From contig NZ_WIBJ01000015.1 of the NCBI RefSeq assembly GCF_009495755.1, positions 94,495-158,494 on the forward strand: DNA of 64,000 nt, written 5' to 3'. The first letter of the stretch is position 1; each line of letters opens with the position of its first letter. Below the pieces are notes generated by a model. It was not told the origin of the DNA. It worked only from the letters and a program-made list of their open reading frames with translations, and did not search any database. The translations under genes were made by a program, and so were the position numbers. The DNA comes from Flavobacterium sp. LMO8. Lineage in GTDB: Bacteria > Bacteroidota > Bacteroidia > Flavobacteriales > Flavobacteriaceae. Shown here in pieces: positions 8,883 through 17,582 of this stretch.

Positions 8883-9458
8883 ATGAGTGTAATAGAAAAA
8901 AAACTGAAAGACCGCAGTGGTTCAGTTTGCGAAATTAGTGGTGCCGAACATGATTTAGTTGTGTACACGTTGCCACCTCACACTGCAGAAAGCTTAGAAC
9001 ATTCGGTTTTAGTTGCGAAACATTTAAAAGACCAAATTGAAAACCCAGAAACCATGAATGAAAACGATTGGAGAGGTTTATCAGATAGCATGTGGAGTGA
9101 GCATTTACCGGTTCAAATTTTATCTTGGCGTATGTTAGCGCGTTTAAAAAATACCGATTTATTAGAGATGATGTATCTGGATGAAGAAGCGTTAGAATGG
9201 GCAAAAGCAACAGGCGAAGGCGCAGAAGAAGACGAAAACAAAATTGTACATAAAGACAGTAACGGAGTAACCTTATTAGATGGTGACTCGGTTGTATTGA
9301 TTAAAGATTTAGATGTAAAAGGTGCTACTTTTACTGCAAAACGTGGCGCTGCCGTACATAACATTAAATTAGTTTGGGACGACGCAAACCTTATTGAAGG
9401 TAGAGTTGAAAACCAAAATATCTACATTTTAACACAATACGTGAAGAAAACGAAGTAA
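8883..9458 (+). CDS. PhnA/YjdM-type protein
   Basis: The C-terminal half (about 115-191, DSNGVTLLDGDSVVLIKDLDVKG) is the PhnA domain found in E. coli YjdM, once called alkylphosphonate uptake protein. The longer N-terminal part, including a degenerate RSGSVCEISGAE segment, matches the roughly 190-residue form seen in Flavobacteria. No complete zinc-ribbon Cys set is visible: only one Cys remains in that segment. The molecular function is unproven despite the name. It stands alone between a TAnnTTTG element and a composite repeat spacer. Confidence 0.82.
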   Translation: MSVIEKKLKDRSGSVCEISGAEHDLVVYTLPPHTAESLEHSVLVAKHLKDQIENPETMNENDWRGLSDSMWSEHLPVQILSWRMLARLKNTDLLEMMYLDEEALEWAKATGEGAEEDENKIVHKDSNGVTLLDGDSVVLIKDLDVKGATFTAKRGAAVHNIKLVWDDANLIEGRVENQNIYILTQYVKKTK

Positions 9459-9463
9459 CCTTT

Positions 9464-9516
9464 TTGTCATTCTGAACTCGTTTACTTCGTCAGTTCGCAA
9501 GCTCGGGTCAGAATCT
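9464..9516 (-). repeat. Hairpin repeat P1A (minus orientation, with insert)
   Basis: Read on the minus strand it is AGATTCTGA, about 25 extra bases, then AACGAGTTCAGAATGACAA. The stem pairs ATTCTGA with TCAGAAT. It faces P1B head to head, giving an inverted pair within one spacer. Confidence 0.7.
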
Positions 9517-9522
9517 AAAAAG

Positions 9523-9558
9523 AGAAGCTGAAACAAGTTCAGCTTGACAGAATGACAA
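9523..9558 (+). repeat. Hairpin repeat P1B
   Basis: AGAAGCTGAAACAAGTTCAG continues as CTTGACAG. The stem pairs AAGCTGAA with TTCAGCTT. A trailing AATGACAA matches the outer end of P1A. Confidence 0.7.
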
Positions 9559-9561
9559 TAT

Positions 9562-9595
9562 AAAACCCTGCAAATTTGATTTGTGGGGTTTTTGG
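9562..9595 (+). terminator. Rho-independent terminator
   Basis: The 13-bp stem AAACCCTGCAAAT / ATTTGTGGGGTTT includes two G-T pairs and has a 3-base loop and a T tract. It lies about 100 bases after the phnA-like gene, beyond the P1 hairpin pair. Confidence 0.75.
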
Positions 9596-9618
9596 TTTTA
9601 TAATAAAATCTTACATTT

Positions 9619-10458
9619 ATGAAAAAATTTATGAAAAAAACATTTTACTTATACTTATTATTCTTTACACAAATATGTTTTTCACAAATACCCGTTGAGT
9701 CCTATAGGAATGAAATATCAAGTTTAAAATCTATTGATGAGGTAAGTATTTATTGGGATAAACTTTTAGATATTGATCAAAATGTTTTATTGAATGAAAA
9801 AGAGTTAATAAAAAAGGATTCTATCTCAACAAGTTTAATGATAAGAACAATTTTAATGTTTGAGTATCAAAATGAACACACTTTCAAATTATATAAAATT
9901 GCACCTGTTATGAATATGGCTCATTGTAATAATTCAAATTCAGCAAAGCTTTTTTGGCCAATTATTGAAAAATATAAAGTTGTAATTAATCAAATAATGA
10001 AAAACTATCCTGCATATCCTCTAGAAAGCATAAGTTTAATATATTACGGATATTCATTGTTGGATCAAGATAAAATTTATGATAGACTTATTTATAAATT
10101 GCAAAGTACTTATTCAAACGAAGATTTAGTTCTCAAATTAATAGAATCTCACAATAATTTTAAAACAACTCATTCATTAAAATTGAGAAAATCAATATAT
10201 AAATGGCAGTATCAACCATTTAAGGATAAAAAAGAGGAAGGTTTTTTTGAATTTGTAAAAATGTCAGACGGAAAATGGTATAGAAGAACTAATTACGGGA
10301 TTTTACAGAAAATTAATTTAATTTCTAAAAAAGACGAATTTAAATTTTACCAAATTGAAGGAGAACCATTTGGTTGGATTTATAAGCTTGGAAAAAACGG
10401 TAGCTTAAGTTTGTTAGATAATGATGAAATTCTCATTGAATACACAAGAATAAATTAA
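9619..10458 (+). CDS. Secreted protein of unknown function
   Basis: I do not recognise this 279-residue protein. It begins with a clear signal peptide (FYLYLLFFTQICFSQ) and two possible ATG starts, at 9619 and 9631. No lipobox or membrane segment is visible beyond the signal, so it is probably periplasmic or outer-membrane associated. The sequence is rich in Lys, Ile, Tyr and Asn, with helical segments in the middle and a short C-terminal beta-rich part (about 210-279: SDGKWYRRTNYGILQ). It is flanked by terminators at 9562 and 10471, so it is probably a single-gene transcript. No family motif was found. Confidence 0.6.
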   Translation: MKKFMKKTFYLYLLFFTQICFSQIPVESYRNEISSLKSIDEVSIYWDKLLDIDQNVLLNEKELIKKDSISTSLMIRTILMFEYQNEHTFKLYKIAPVMNMAHCNNSNSAKLFWPIIEKYKVVINQIMKNYPAYPLESISLIYYGYSLLDQDKIYDRLIYKLQSTYSNEDLVLKLIESHNNFKTTHSLKLRKSIYKWQYQPFKDKKEEGFFEFVKMSDGKWYRRTNYGILQKINLISKKDEFKFYQIEGEPFGWIYKLGKNGSLSLLDNDEILIEYTRIN

Positions 10459-10470
10459 CTCAACACCAAC

Positions 10471-10498
10471 AGAAAACCCTGCAATTGCAGGGTTTTCT
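10471..10498. terminator. Bidirectional terminator, perfect 28-base palindrome
   Basis: AGAAAACCCTGCAA pairs perfectly with TTGCAGGGTTTTCT. It sits between two convergent genes (stop at 10458 on plus, stop at 10547 on minus), so it can serve both. Confidence 0.85.
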
Positions 10499-10512
10499 AT
10501 ATCCAAAAAGCA

Positions 10513-10547
10513 ACTAATCACTAATTACTTTTCACTAATCACTTAAT
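10513..10547. repeat. Heptad repeat array H3
   Basis: Five units in perfect register: ACTAATC, ACTAATT, ACTTTTC, ACTAATC, ACTTAAT. The array ends on the first base of the aldehyde dehydrogenase stop codon. Confidence 0.8.
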
Positions 10548-12097
10548 TAAAAATCAAACTTAATACCTTGAGCTAATGGTAATGCTGTTCCGTAGTTAAT
10601 GGTGTTGGTTTGTCTTCTCATGTAAGCTTTCCATGCATCAGAACCTGATTCACGGCCACCACCGGTTTCTTTTTCACCACCAAAAGCACCGCCAATTTCA
10701 GCACCTGAAGTTCCAATGTTTACGTTAGCAATACCACAATCAGAACCTGCAGCCGAAAGGAATAATTCCATTTCTCGCATGTTGTTGGTAAAGATAGAAG
10801 AAGATAATCCTTGAGGAACTGCATTTTGCATCGCAATCGCTTCTTCAATTGTGCTGTATTTCATAACGTATAAAACAGGTGCGAATGTTTCGTGTTGCAC
10901 GATTTCGAACTCGTTCTTCGCTTCAATAATACATGGTTTTACATAACAACCACTTTCGTATCCTTTTCCTTCTAAAACACCACCTTCTACAATTACTCTT
11001 CCGCCTTCAACTTTTGCTTTTTCGATAGCGTTTAAGTAATCTTGCACCGCACCTTTATCGATAAGTGGTCCCACGTGATTGTTAGCATCTAATGGATTTC
11101 CAATTTTTAACTGCGCATACGCTTTTGCTAAAACGTCTAAGGTTTTGTCGTAAACACTTTCGTGAACAATTAATCTACGAGTTGACGTACAACGTTGACC
11201 TGCTGTTCCTACCGCTCCGAAAACTGCTCCTACCAATACCATTGATAAATCTGCTTCTTTAGAAACGATAATCGCGTTGTTTCCACCTAATTCTAAGATA
11301 GTGTTTCCAAAACGCTCAGCCACTGTTTTTGATACGTGACGACCAATTCTTGTAGAACCTGTAAACGATACTAATGGAATACGTTTGTCGTTATTGATTA
11401 AATCACCAGACTCGTTACCAACCACTAAACAGCTGATTCCTTCTGGTAAATTGTTTCTTTCTAATACCGTTTGAATGATGTTTTGACATGCTACACCACA
11501 TAAAGGCGTTTTTGAACTTGGTTTCCAAATACAAACATCGCCACAAATCCAAGCTAACATTGTGTTCCAAGACCAAACCGCTACTGGGAAGTTGAAAGCC
11601 GAAATGATTCCAACAATTCCAAATGGATGCCATTGCTCATACATTCTGTGCATTGGACGCTCAGAGTGCATTGTTAATCCGTGTAATTGACGAGATAAAC
11701 CTACTGCGAAATCACAGATGTCAATCATTTCCTGAACTTCTCCAAGACCTTCTTGATATGATTTACCCATTTCAAAAGACACTAATTTCCCTAATGCTTC
11801 TTTATGTTTACGCAATTCTTCTCCCATTTGACGTACGATTTCCCCTCTTTTTGGAGCCGGAACCAAACGCCATGTTTTGAAAGCTTCTTCTGCAGCACTC
11901 ATAGTTGTTTCGTAATCTTCTTTTGTTGAAGATTTTACTTTTCCAATCAAATCTCCTGTTGCAGGTGAATATGATTCGATAATTTTTCCGTTAGAAAACC
12001 ACTTAGAACCTGTTGAAGTTCCTTCGTTAATTTCTTTAATGCCTAATTGTTGCAAAGCTTCTTGCATACCAAATTGAATTGCTGCTTCAGATATCAT
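10547..12097 (-). CDS. Aldehyde dehydrogenase, ALDH7 (alpha-aminoadipic semialdehyde) type
   Basis: The 516-residue protein is a full-length NAD(P)-dependent aldehyde dehydrogenase. Catalytic residues are visible: N169 (SAFNFP), the general base E269 in ELGGNN, the nucleophile C303 in GQRCTSTRR, and the NAD loop FTGSTRIG. The sequence style (SERPMHRMYEQWHP, GGGRESGSDAWKAYMRRQT) is that of the ALDH7 family, which oxidises alpha-aminoadipic semialdehyde in lysine breakdown. It lies downstream of a 3-hydroxyanthranilate dioxygenase gene on the same strand but has its own promoter. A role in aminomuconate oxidation would be expected from ALDH8-type enzymes instead, so pathway linkage is uncertain. 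Confidence 0.9.
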   Translation of the reverse strand: MISEAAIQFGMQEALQQLGIKEINEGTSTGSKWFSNGKIIESYSPATGDLIGKVKSSTKEDYETTMSAAEEAFKTWRLVPAPKRGEIVRQMGEELRKHKEALGKLVSFEMGKSYQEGLGEVQEMIDICDFAVGLSRQLHGLTMHSERPMHRMYEQWHPFGIVGIISAFNFPVAVWSWNTMLAWICGDVCIWKPSSKTPLCGVACQNIIQTVLERNNLPEGISCLVVGNESGDLINNDKRIPLVSFTGSTRIGRHVSKTVAERFGNTILELGGNNAIIVSKEADLSMVLVGAVFGAVGTAGQRCTSTRRLIVHESVYDKTLDVLAKAYAQLKIGNPLDANNHVGPLIDKGAVQDYLNAIEKAKVEGGRVIVEGGVLEGKGYESGCYVKPCIIEAKNEFEIVQHETFAPVLYVMKYSTIEEAIAMQNAVPQGLSSSIFTNNMREMELFLSAAGSDCGIANVNIGTSGAEIGGAFGGEKETGGGRESGSDAWKAYMRRQTNTINYGTALPLAQGIKFDF

Positions 12098-12134
12098 TTT
12101 TATAACTTTTTATTCGGTTTTTGTTAAATTTTTA

Positions 12135-12165
12135 CAAAGATAGAAAATATATTTTTTAACCACAA
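12135..12165 (-). promoter_or_regulatory. Promoter of the aldehyde dehydrogenase gene
   Basis: On the minus strand TATCTTTG (12135-12142) follows a TTG (12163-12165) after 20 bases, fitting the Bacteroidota promoter pattern. The predicted leader to the ATG at 12097 is about 30 bases. The TTG falls inside repeat C1, so the repeat may supply the -33 element. Confidence 0.6.
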
Positions 12166-12270
12166 GGAACACAAGAGTTCAATCTTAATGTTATTTTTAG
12201 TCACAGATTTCACAAATTCTCACGGATTATTTTTTGTGAAACTTTGTGAAAACCATTGCGTGACTCTGTG
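12154..12270. repeat. Composite spacer repeat C1
   Basis: Positions 12154-12177 (read on minus, CTCTTGTGTTCCTTGTGGTT and AAAA) match 39111-39134 at 19 of 24 bases. The rest of the spacer repeats CACAGATTTCACAAATTCTC and GTGAAACTTTGTGAAA, which are partly complementary to each other. No open frame is credible here. Confidence 0.55.
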
Positions 12271-12807
12271 TTACTTTTTTGTAAACTTAGGATTGGTTTC
12301 CATTACAGTACCACATTTTTTACACGTTCTTTTTTCTTCCGAATTGTAGAACGTACTAAAATGCGGTAGAAAGTCTTTTTCAATGTCCTGTAATTCGAAA
12401 TAAACTTCGTGTAATTTATGATTGCAATTATCGCAAAACCAAAGTAAACCATCGTTAAATCCTTTTCCTGCGCGTTTTCTTTCAATCACCAATCCGACAG
12501 AACTAGCGGTTCTAGCTGGAGAATGCGGCACTTTAGCAGGATGTAAATACATGTCGCCTGCTGAAAGTTTCATAGCTTTCTTTTCGCCATCTTCTTGAAT
12601 GTAAACTGTGATTTCACCTTCTAACTGATAGAATAATTCTTCGGTTTCATTGTAGTGGTAGTCTTTTCGTGCATTGGGTCCACCCACAATCATTACAATG
12701 TAATCGTCTGATTCTACATATAAATTCTTATTACTAACAGGTGGTTTTAATAACTCTTTATTGTCCTCAACCCATTTTTGTAAATTAAACGGTTTTCCTA
12801 TTGCCAT
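12271..12807 (-). CDS. nbaC: 3-hydroxyanthranilate 3,4-dioxygenase
   Basis: A cupin-fold Fe(II) dioxygenase of 178 residues that opens the ring of 3-hydroxyanthranilate in the kynurenine pathway towards quinolinate/NAD or tryptophan breakdown. The metal ligands H51, E57 and H95 are visible in YHYNETEE and PHSP. The bacterial-type C-terminal rubredoxin-like metal site is intact (C125-x2-C128 and C162-x2-C165). No other kynurenine pathway gene is in the window; the neighbour downstream is an ALDH7-type dehydrogenase. Confidence 0.93.
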   Translation of the reverse strand: MAIGKPFNLQKWVEDNKELLKPPVSNKNLYVESDDYIVMIVGGPNARKDYHYNETEELFYQLEGEITVYIQEDGEKKAMKLSAGDMYLHPAKVPHSPARTASSVGLVIERKRAGKGFNDGLLWFCDNCNHKLHEVYFELQDIEKDFLPHFSTFYNSEEKRTCKKCGTVMETNPKFTKK

Positions 12808-12840
12808 CTTTTTTAATTTTAAAACGTAAAGTTACAGAAA

Positions 12841-12879
12841 AAGAAAAAGGTTAGCTACATTTTATTGCAAACTAACCTT
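12841..12879 (-). terminator. Terminator of the EEP nuclease gene
   Basis: On the minus strand AAGGTTAG pairs with CTAACCTT around a 17-base loop and is followed by TTTTTCTTTTT-like sequence. It lies just after the stop at 12901. Confidence 0.65.
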
Positions 12880-12900
12880 ATTAAATTATTACCATTGGAA

Positions 12901-14016
12901 TTACTTCACTTCTTTTACTAAATAAATGTAAACTGGAAAGTGATCCGAGAATCCAGGAACTCCATTTTGATTTCTTAATGGGTACCCTTTATATTGTCCA
13001 GTTTTTTGGATTAAGAAAGGTTTATTATAAATACCTGCCTTCCAATATTTGAATGAACCATAATCGTTGTTGTCAGCCGGAACTAATTGTTGGCTTACCA
13101 TAATTTGGTCGAAAATATCTCCTGAATCTCTGTAAAACAAAGAAGAATGTCCGTCTTTAGCCATTTGCTCAAACGGATTATAGACATCTCTTGGTTCTTT
13201 TAGTTCTGTTTTCTTCAGTTTAGCACCAATTCCTTGCTTAACACTTTTGTTGTAAGCTCCGTCATTTAAATCTCCCATAGTAATAAACTTAGCATTTGGG
13301 TTGATTTTGATGATAGAATCCATGATTTTTCTGTTTAATCTACCAGCTGCTTCACGGTAAGGGCTACTTCTTTTTTCGCCACCAGAACGAGAAGGCCAGT
13401 GGTTTACAATTACATTGATTTCTTCCCCATCTAATAAACCAGTAACTAAAAGTTGGTCACGAGTGTAAATTCTTTTTGTTTTTTTATCGTAGTTTACATT
13501 TTCTTCTGTTTCTTCCGATTCCTCTTTACTTTTTTTAGTATCCTTAGATTCTGTTTCATAAACATAAAGAGGAACATTTATATAACTTGTAGGTTGAAAA
13601 TGTTTTTCTTGATATAAAAATCCAACATCAATTCCACGTTTGTCTGGTGAATCAAAGTGAACTACCTTATATCCTTTATTTATTAAAGTAGGATGTTTTA
13701 CTAAGTCTTCTAATACTCTTCTGTTTTCAATTTCACAAGCACCAATAATCACAGGAGAATTTTTTTGACTTTCGCTAGTTCCTAATTCAATAAGCACTCT
13801 ACTTAAATTATCTAATTTCTTGTGATAGTTTTTTTTTGTCCAACCATTTACAGGCGTATATTCTTCATCATAAGTGTCTGGGTCATTAATTGTGTCAAAC
13901 AAATTTTCAAAATTGTAAAATGCAACCGTATGCACCTTAAATTTTTTATCCTGAGAAAAAGCGCTATTGATAGACAAAATCACGGTAAATACAGCCAAAA
14001 GGTGTTTAATTTTCAT
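12901..14016 (-). CDS. Secreted endonuclease/exonuclease/phosphatase (EEP) family protein
   Basis: The 371-residue protein has a signal peptide (cleavage near AFSQ) and a complete EEP (DNase I-like) domain: AFYNFENLFD, the metal-binding Glu in IGACEIENR, VNHWPSRSGG with the catalytic His, ITMGDLND, and the terminal SDHFPV. A Lys/Glu-rich insertion (about 154-180) lies between strands. Substrates in the family range over DNA, RNA and phosphoesters; here it acts outside the cytoplasm. It is divergent from the TonB receptor gene; two -7 elements sit back to back in the 139-base gap, which suggests joint control with the receptor and lipoproteins. Confidence 0.87.
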   Translation of the reverse strand: MKIKHLLAVFTVILSINSAFSQDKKFKVHTVAFYNFENLFDTINDPDTYDEEYTPVNGWTKKNYHKKLDNLSRVLIELGTSESQKNSPVIIGACEIENRRVLEDLVKHPTLINKGYKVVHFDSPDKRGIDVGFLYQEKHFQPTSYINVPLYVYETESKDTKKSKEESEETEENVNYDKKTKRIYTRDQLLVTGLLDGEEINVIVNHWPSRSGGEKRSSPYREAAGRLNRKIMDSIIKINPNAKFITMGDLNDGAYNKSVKQGIGAKLKKTELKEPRDVYNPFEQMAKDGHSSLFYRDSGDIFDQIMVSQQLVPADNNDYGSFKYWKAGIYNKPFLIQKTGQYKGYPLRNQNGVPGFSDHFPVYIYLVKEVK

Positions 14017-14061
14017 AAATTAAATGTTATATTAATATCAAGTTTATTACAAATTGGGTGC

Positions 14062-14069
14062 CAAAGGTA
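14062..14069 (-). promoter_or_regulatory. -7 element for the EEP nuclease gene
   Basis: TACCTTTG on the minus strand matches TAnnTTTG, 45 bases upstream of the ATG at 14016. It is separated by only 20 bases from the plus-strand -7 at 14090-14097. Confidence 0.55.
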
Positions 14070-14089
14070 AATAATATTATTAAAAGTTA

Positions 14090-14097
14090 TACATTTG
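14090..14097 (+). promoter_or_regulatory. -7 element for the TonB receptor gene
   Basis: TACATTTG matches the consensus exactly, 58 bases upstream of the ATG at 14156. No TTG is at the usual spacing, so an activator may be needed. Confidence 0.55.
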
Positions 14098-14155
14098 CAG
14101 GCTGTTAAGTTTTAAACTACTTAACGTTAAATAAGTATTAATTATAATATTCTTT

Positions 14156-16930
14156 ATGAAAAAACTTGTATTAAGCACTTTACTAGTGCTGCAAGCTGTT
14201 TTTGTTTTTGCACAGCAAAATCCAGCCTTAAAAGGTAAGGTTATCGATGCTAAAAGTCAAAAACCATTACAAAATGTAGTTGCAACAATTCAAAGCACGA
14301 ATCAATCTGCCTTGACTGATTTTGACGGAAATTTTGTGTTTCAATCACTTCCTGCTGGCGAACAAGTATTGGTAGTTAAGTCTACAGGATACAACCAACA
14401 GACATTCGTATTAGAGCCAAACAATGGGGAACCATTAGATTTAGGCGTAGTTGTTTTAGAAGAAGACATTACTTCTGAGCAACAATTAAGTTTAGTAACT
14501 ATTACAGAAAATGACTTAGGTGACGACAACAGTGGATCAGAAAGTACTTCGGGCTTATTACAAGCAACAAGAGATACTTACCAACAAGCTGCTGCGTTTA
14601 ACTGGGGATTAGCTCGTTTTAGAATTAGAGGTTTAGATAATGAATATGGAGTTACCATGATTAATGGTATTTCTATGAATAAATTGTATGATGGAAGACC
14701 GCAATGGAGTAACTGGGGTGGTTTAAATGATGCAACAAGAAATCAAGAATTTACAATGGGTTCTGCTCCTTCTGACTACACGTTTGGTAGTGCATTAGGA
14801 ACTCAAGAAATCAACACTAGAGCTTCATTCTACCGTCCAGGTTCAAGAATTTCGATGTCGGGAACAAACACTAACTATAGTTGGAGAATGATGGGAACTC
14901 ACGCCTCTGGAATGAACAAAGACGGATGGGCATTTGTGGTTTCTGCATCAAGAAGATGGGCAGATGAAGGTTATTTTGAAGGTACTGACTATGCTGCAAA
15001 TTCATTATTTGCAAGTGTAGAAAAAAGAATTAACGATAAGCATAGCTTAAACTTAACTGCTATTTACGCTCAAAACAGTAGAGGTAAAAATTCCCCAAAC
15101 ACAAAAGAAGTTAACGATTTAATGGGTACTGAATACAATTCATATTGGGGATGGCAAGATGGAAAAAAACGTAACTCTAGAGATAAAGATGTTGAAGAAC
15201 CAATTGTAATGCTTTCTCATTACTGGAGAATAACAGAAAAAACATCTTTAAATACTAATGTTGCTTTTCAAACAGGTTCTATTGGTAACTCAAGATTAGA
15301 TTTTCAATTAGGAAATAATCCTGATCCAACTTACTATAAAAACTTACCAAGCTATTTTAGTAATTTAGGTGGTTATACTCAAGAGCAATTGATTGGAATT
15401 GGAAATCAGTTTAGAAACAATTCACAAATTGATTGGAACGCTATGTATGTTGCAAATCAAAATAGTGCTTTTGCTGGAAGAAGTGTTTATGTTTTATATC
15501 AAGACAGAACAGATGACAACCAGTTAAGTGCTAATACTATTTTGAATTCAAGTATATCTGAAAATCTTAGCTTAACTGCTGGTGCAAATTTCAGAAAGTT
15601 ACGCTCTCAAAATTACCAAAACTTAGTTGATTTAATGGGTGGACAATATTTCTTAGATATTGATCCTTTTTACACAGGAAATTCTTCACAATCTGACTTG
15701 AACAACCCTAACAGACAAGTTGTTGAAGGTGATTCTTACGGATACAACTATTTATTACACGCTTTAACATTTGATGGTTTTACACAATTCAAATTTACTT
15801 ATGACAAAGCTGACTTTTATTTAGCACAATCTTTTTCTAGAACAGAATATCAAAGAGAAGGTATTTACAGAAATGGTATTTACGCTGATAATTCTTTTGG
15901 AAAAGGACAAAGCATCACTTTTGAAAACTTCGGATTCAAAGGAGGTTTAACATACAAATTAAACGGAAGAAATTATTTAGATTTCAATGGTTTATACCAA
16001 ACAAAAGCGCCAAGTTTGAGAAACTCTTTCTCTAACGCTAGAATGAACAATGTAATTACTCCAGATTTACAAAGTGAAAGCATTACAAGTGCTGATGCAA
16101 GTTATATCTTAAGAGCACCAAAATTCAAAGCTCGTTTAACAGGTTTCTACTCTAAAATTCAAGATGCAACAGAAATTTCTTTCTTCTACGGGGAAGGAAT
16201 TGGAAGTGATACAGGTGGTGACGAAGATACTTTTGTAAGTGAAATCGTAACAGGAATTGAAAAACAAAATATGGGTGCAGAACTTGGTTTAGAATACCAA
16301 ATTACTTCAACCATTAAAGCTACTGCTGCCGCTTCTTATGGTCAGTACATTTATTCAGACAACGCGAAGTTAAAAACTAACGATGATGCATTAGCTGCTG
16401 CGGGAAATAGTTCATTAACTGATTTTGGAACTGCTTATATTAAAAATTATCACCAACCAGGTATGCCACAAAAGGCAGCGTCATTTGGTTTAGAATATAG
16501 AGATCCTCATTTTTGGTGGATTGGAGCTAATGTAAATTATTTAGCAGACAGTTACATCGACGTTGCAAGTATTTTAAGAACAGACAATTTTAGTATTGAT
16601 GGTTCTACAGGCGACAACTATAGTGGAGCAACACCAGAAACTGTTAAAGATATTTTAGAACAAGAAAAATTTGATAACTTTACATTAGTAAACTTAACAG
16701 GAGGAAAATCTTGGAGAATAAGCAAAGCAAATCGTAATACAGTGGGTTTCTTTGCCTCTGTAAATAACGTTTTTGATGTTACTTATAAAACTGGTGGTTT
16801 TGAGCAATCAAGAAAGGCAACTTTCCCAGATTTACAAGCGGATCAGGCAAATAACACTCCTTCTTTTGGTTCAAAATATTTTTATGGATACGGAAGAACA
16901 TTCTTTGTTAACTTCTACATTAACTTCTAA
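14156..16930 (+). CDS. TonB-dependent outer-membrane receptor with CarboxypepD-like N-domain
   Basis: The 924-residue protein begins with a signal peptide (VFVFAQQ). A CarboxypepD_reg-like domain follows (about 25-100: GKVIDAKSQKPLQNVVAT), then a plug domain (about 115-235) and a long beta-barrel ending in an aromatic residue (FVNFYINF). It imports an unknown ligand across the outer membrane using TonB energy. It is followed after 11 bases by two surface lipoprotein genes, an arrangement like a SusC/SusD pair but without a SusD homologue. The linked secreted EEP enzyme hints that the ligand may be a nucleic acid or phosphoester product. Confidence 0.9.
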   Translation: MKKLVLSTLLVLQAVFVFAQQNPALKGKVIDAKSQKPLQNVVATIQSTNQSALTDFDGNFVFQSLPAGEQVLVVKSTGYNQQTFVLEPNNGEPLDLGVVVLEEDITSEQQLSLVTITENDLGDDNSGSESTSGLLQATRDTYQQAAAFNWGLARFRIRGLDNEYGVTMINGISMNKLYDGRPQWSNWGGLNDATRNQEFTMGSAPSDYTFGSALGTQEINTRASFYRPGSRISMSGTNTNYSWRMMGTHASGMNKDGWAFVVSASRRWADEGYFEGTDYAANSLFASVEKRINDKHSLNLTAIYAQNSRGKNSPNTKEVNDLMGTEYNSYWGWQDGKKRNSRDKDVEEPIVMLSHYWRITEKTSLNTNVAFQTGSIGNSRLDFQLGNNPDPTYYKNLPSYFSNLGGYTQEQLIGIGNQFRNNSQIDWNAMYVANQNSAFAGRSVYVLYQDRTDDNQLSANTILNSSISENLSLTAGANFRKLRSQNYQNLVDLMGGQYFLDIDPFYTGNSSQSDLNNPNRQVVEGDSYGYNYLLHALTFDGFTQFKFTYDKADFYLAQSFSRTEYQREGIYRNGIYADNSFGKGQSITFENFGFKGGLTYKLNGRNYLDFNGLYQTKAPSLRNSFSNARMNNVITPDLQSESITSADASYILRAPKFKARLTGFYSKIQDATEISFFYGEGIGSDTGGDEDTFVSEIVTGIEKQNMGAELGLEYQITSTIKATAAASYGQYIYSDNAKLKTNDDALAAAGNSSLTDFGTAYIKNYHQPGMPQKAASFGLEYRDPHFWWIGANVNYLADSYIDVASILRTDNFSIDGSTGDNYSGATPETVKDILEQEKFDNFTLVNLTGGKSWRISKANRNTVGFFASVNNVFDVTYKTGGFEQSRKATFPDLQADQANNTPSFGSKYFYGYGRTFFVNFYINF

Positions 16931-16941
16931 AAAAATATACT

Positions 16942-17577
16942 ATGAAAATAAAATTTTTAAAAACAATGTTCTTGTTAGCGCTTAGTGCAAGTGTTTTAAC
17001 AAGTTGTGTAGGTGACGATGATTACGCAATTCCTACCGTTTTTAGTTATGCCTTTAATGAAGGTTTTGAAACTTCTACTACAGGAAGTGGTTCTGTTGAA
17101 GTGCCTATCGCTTTAGAAGGATGGGTAAACCATAATGCATCAACATCAACACCTACATCATCTCGCTTGTGGCATGCAAGAACTTTTGATGACAATATCT
17201 ATGCTGAATTTTCTTCATTTTATTCTGCAACAGGAACAAATGATGTAGCTTGGTTGATAACTCCGGTAATTGATTTAACTGGAACAACAGGAGAAGTTTT
17301 CTCTTTTTCTACAAAAACAAGGTTTGCAAACGGATATCCATTAACAGCTTTTATTTCAACAGATTATGATGGTACAACTGCTGGAATCGCTACTGCAACA
17401 TGGACACAACTAACATTTGCAACACCTTCTACTGATGATGTTTTTGTTAGTAGTGGAAATATTGACATCAGTTCTTATGAAAGTGATAATGTAAGAATTG
17501 CATTCAAGTACACAGGAAGCAAAGCAGGTGTAACCACCACTTTGCAACTAGACAATGTTAAGATCACTAAAAATTAA
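16942..17577 (+). CDS. Surface lipoprotein with choice-of-anchor J domain
   Basis: The 211-residue protein has a type II signal peptide ending in the lipobox LTSC. The residues after the Cys (VGDDDY) are acidic, as in lipoprotein export signals that send Bacteroidota lipoproteins to the cell surface. The rest (about 35-211) looks like a choice-of-anchor J jelly-roll (FNEGFE..., DVAWLITPVIDL, FSFSTKT, TLQLDNVKI). It is 11 bases after the TonB receptor and 5 bases before a longer lipoprotein that shares both the CVxxDDYxxP start and the C-terminal fold. It probably captures the ligand for the receptor; this is inference from position. Confidence 0.75.
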   Translation: MKIKFLKTMFLLALSASVLTSCVGDDDYAIPTVFSYAFNEGFETSTTGSGSVEVPIALEGWVNHNASTSTPTSSRLWHARTFDDNIYAEFSSFYSATGTNDVAWLITPVIDLTGTTGEVFSFSTKTRFANGYPLTAFISTDYDGTTAGIATATWTQLTFATPSTDDVFVSSGNIDISSYESDNVRIAFKYTGSKAGVTTTLQLDNVKITKN

Positions 17578-17582
17578 TAGCT

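Noticed and set aside
12271..12485. Second short frame inside the 3-hydroxyanthranilate dioxygenase gene
   Set aside because: It is another frame of the same conserved coding sequence, with no independent signal.
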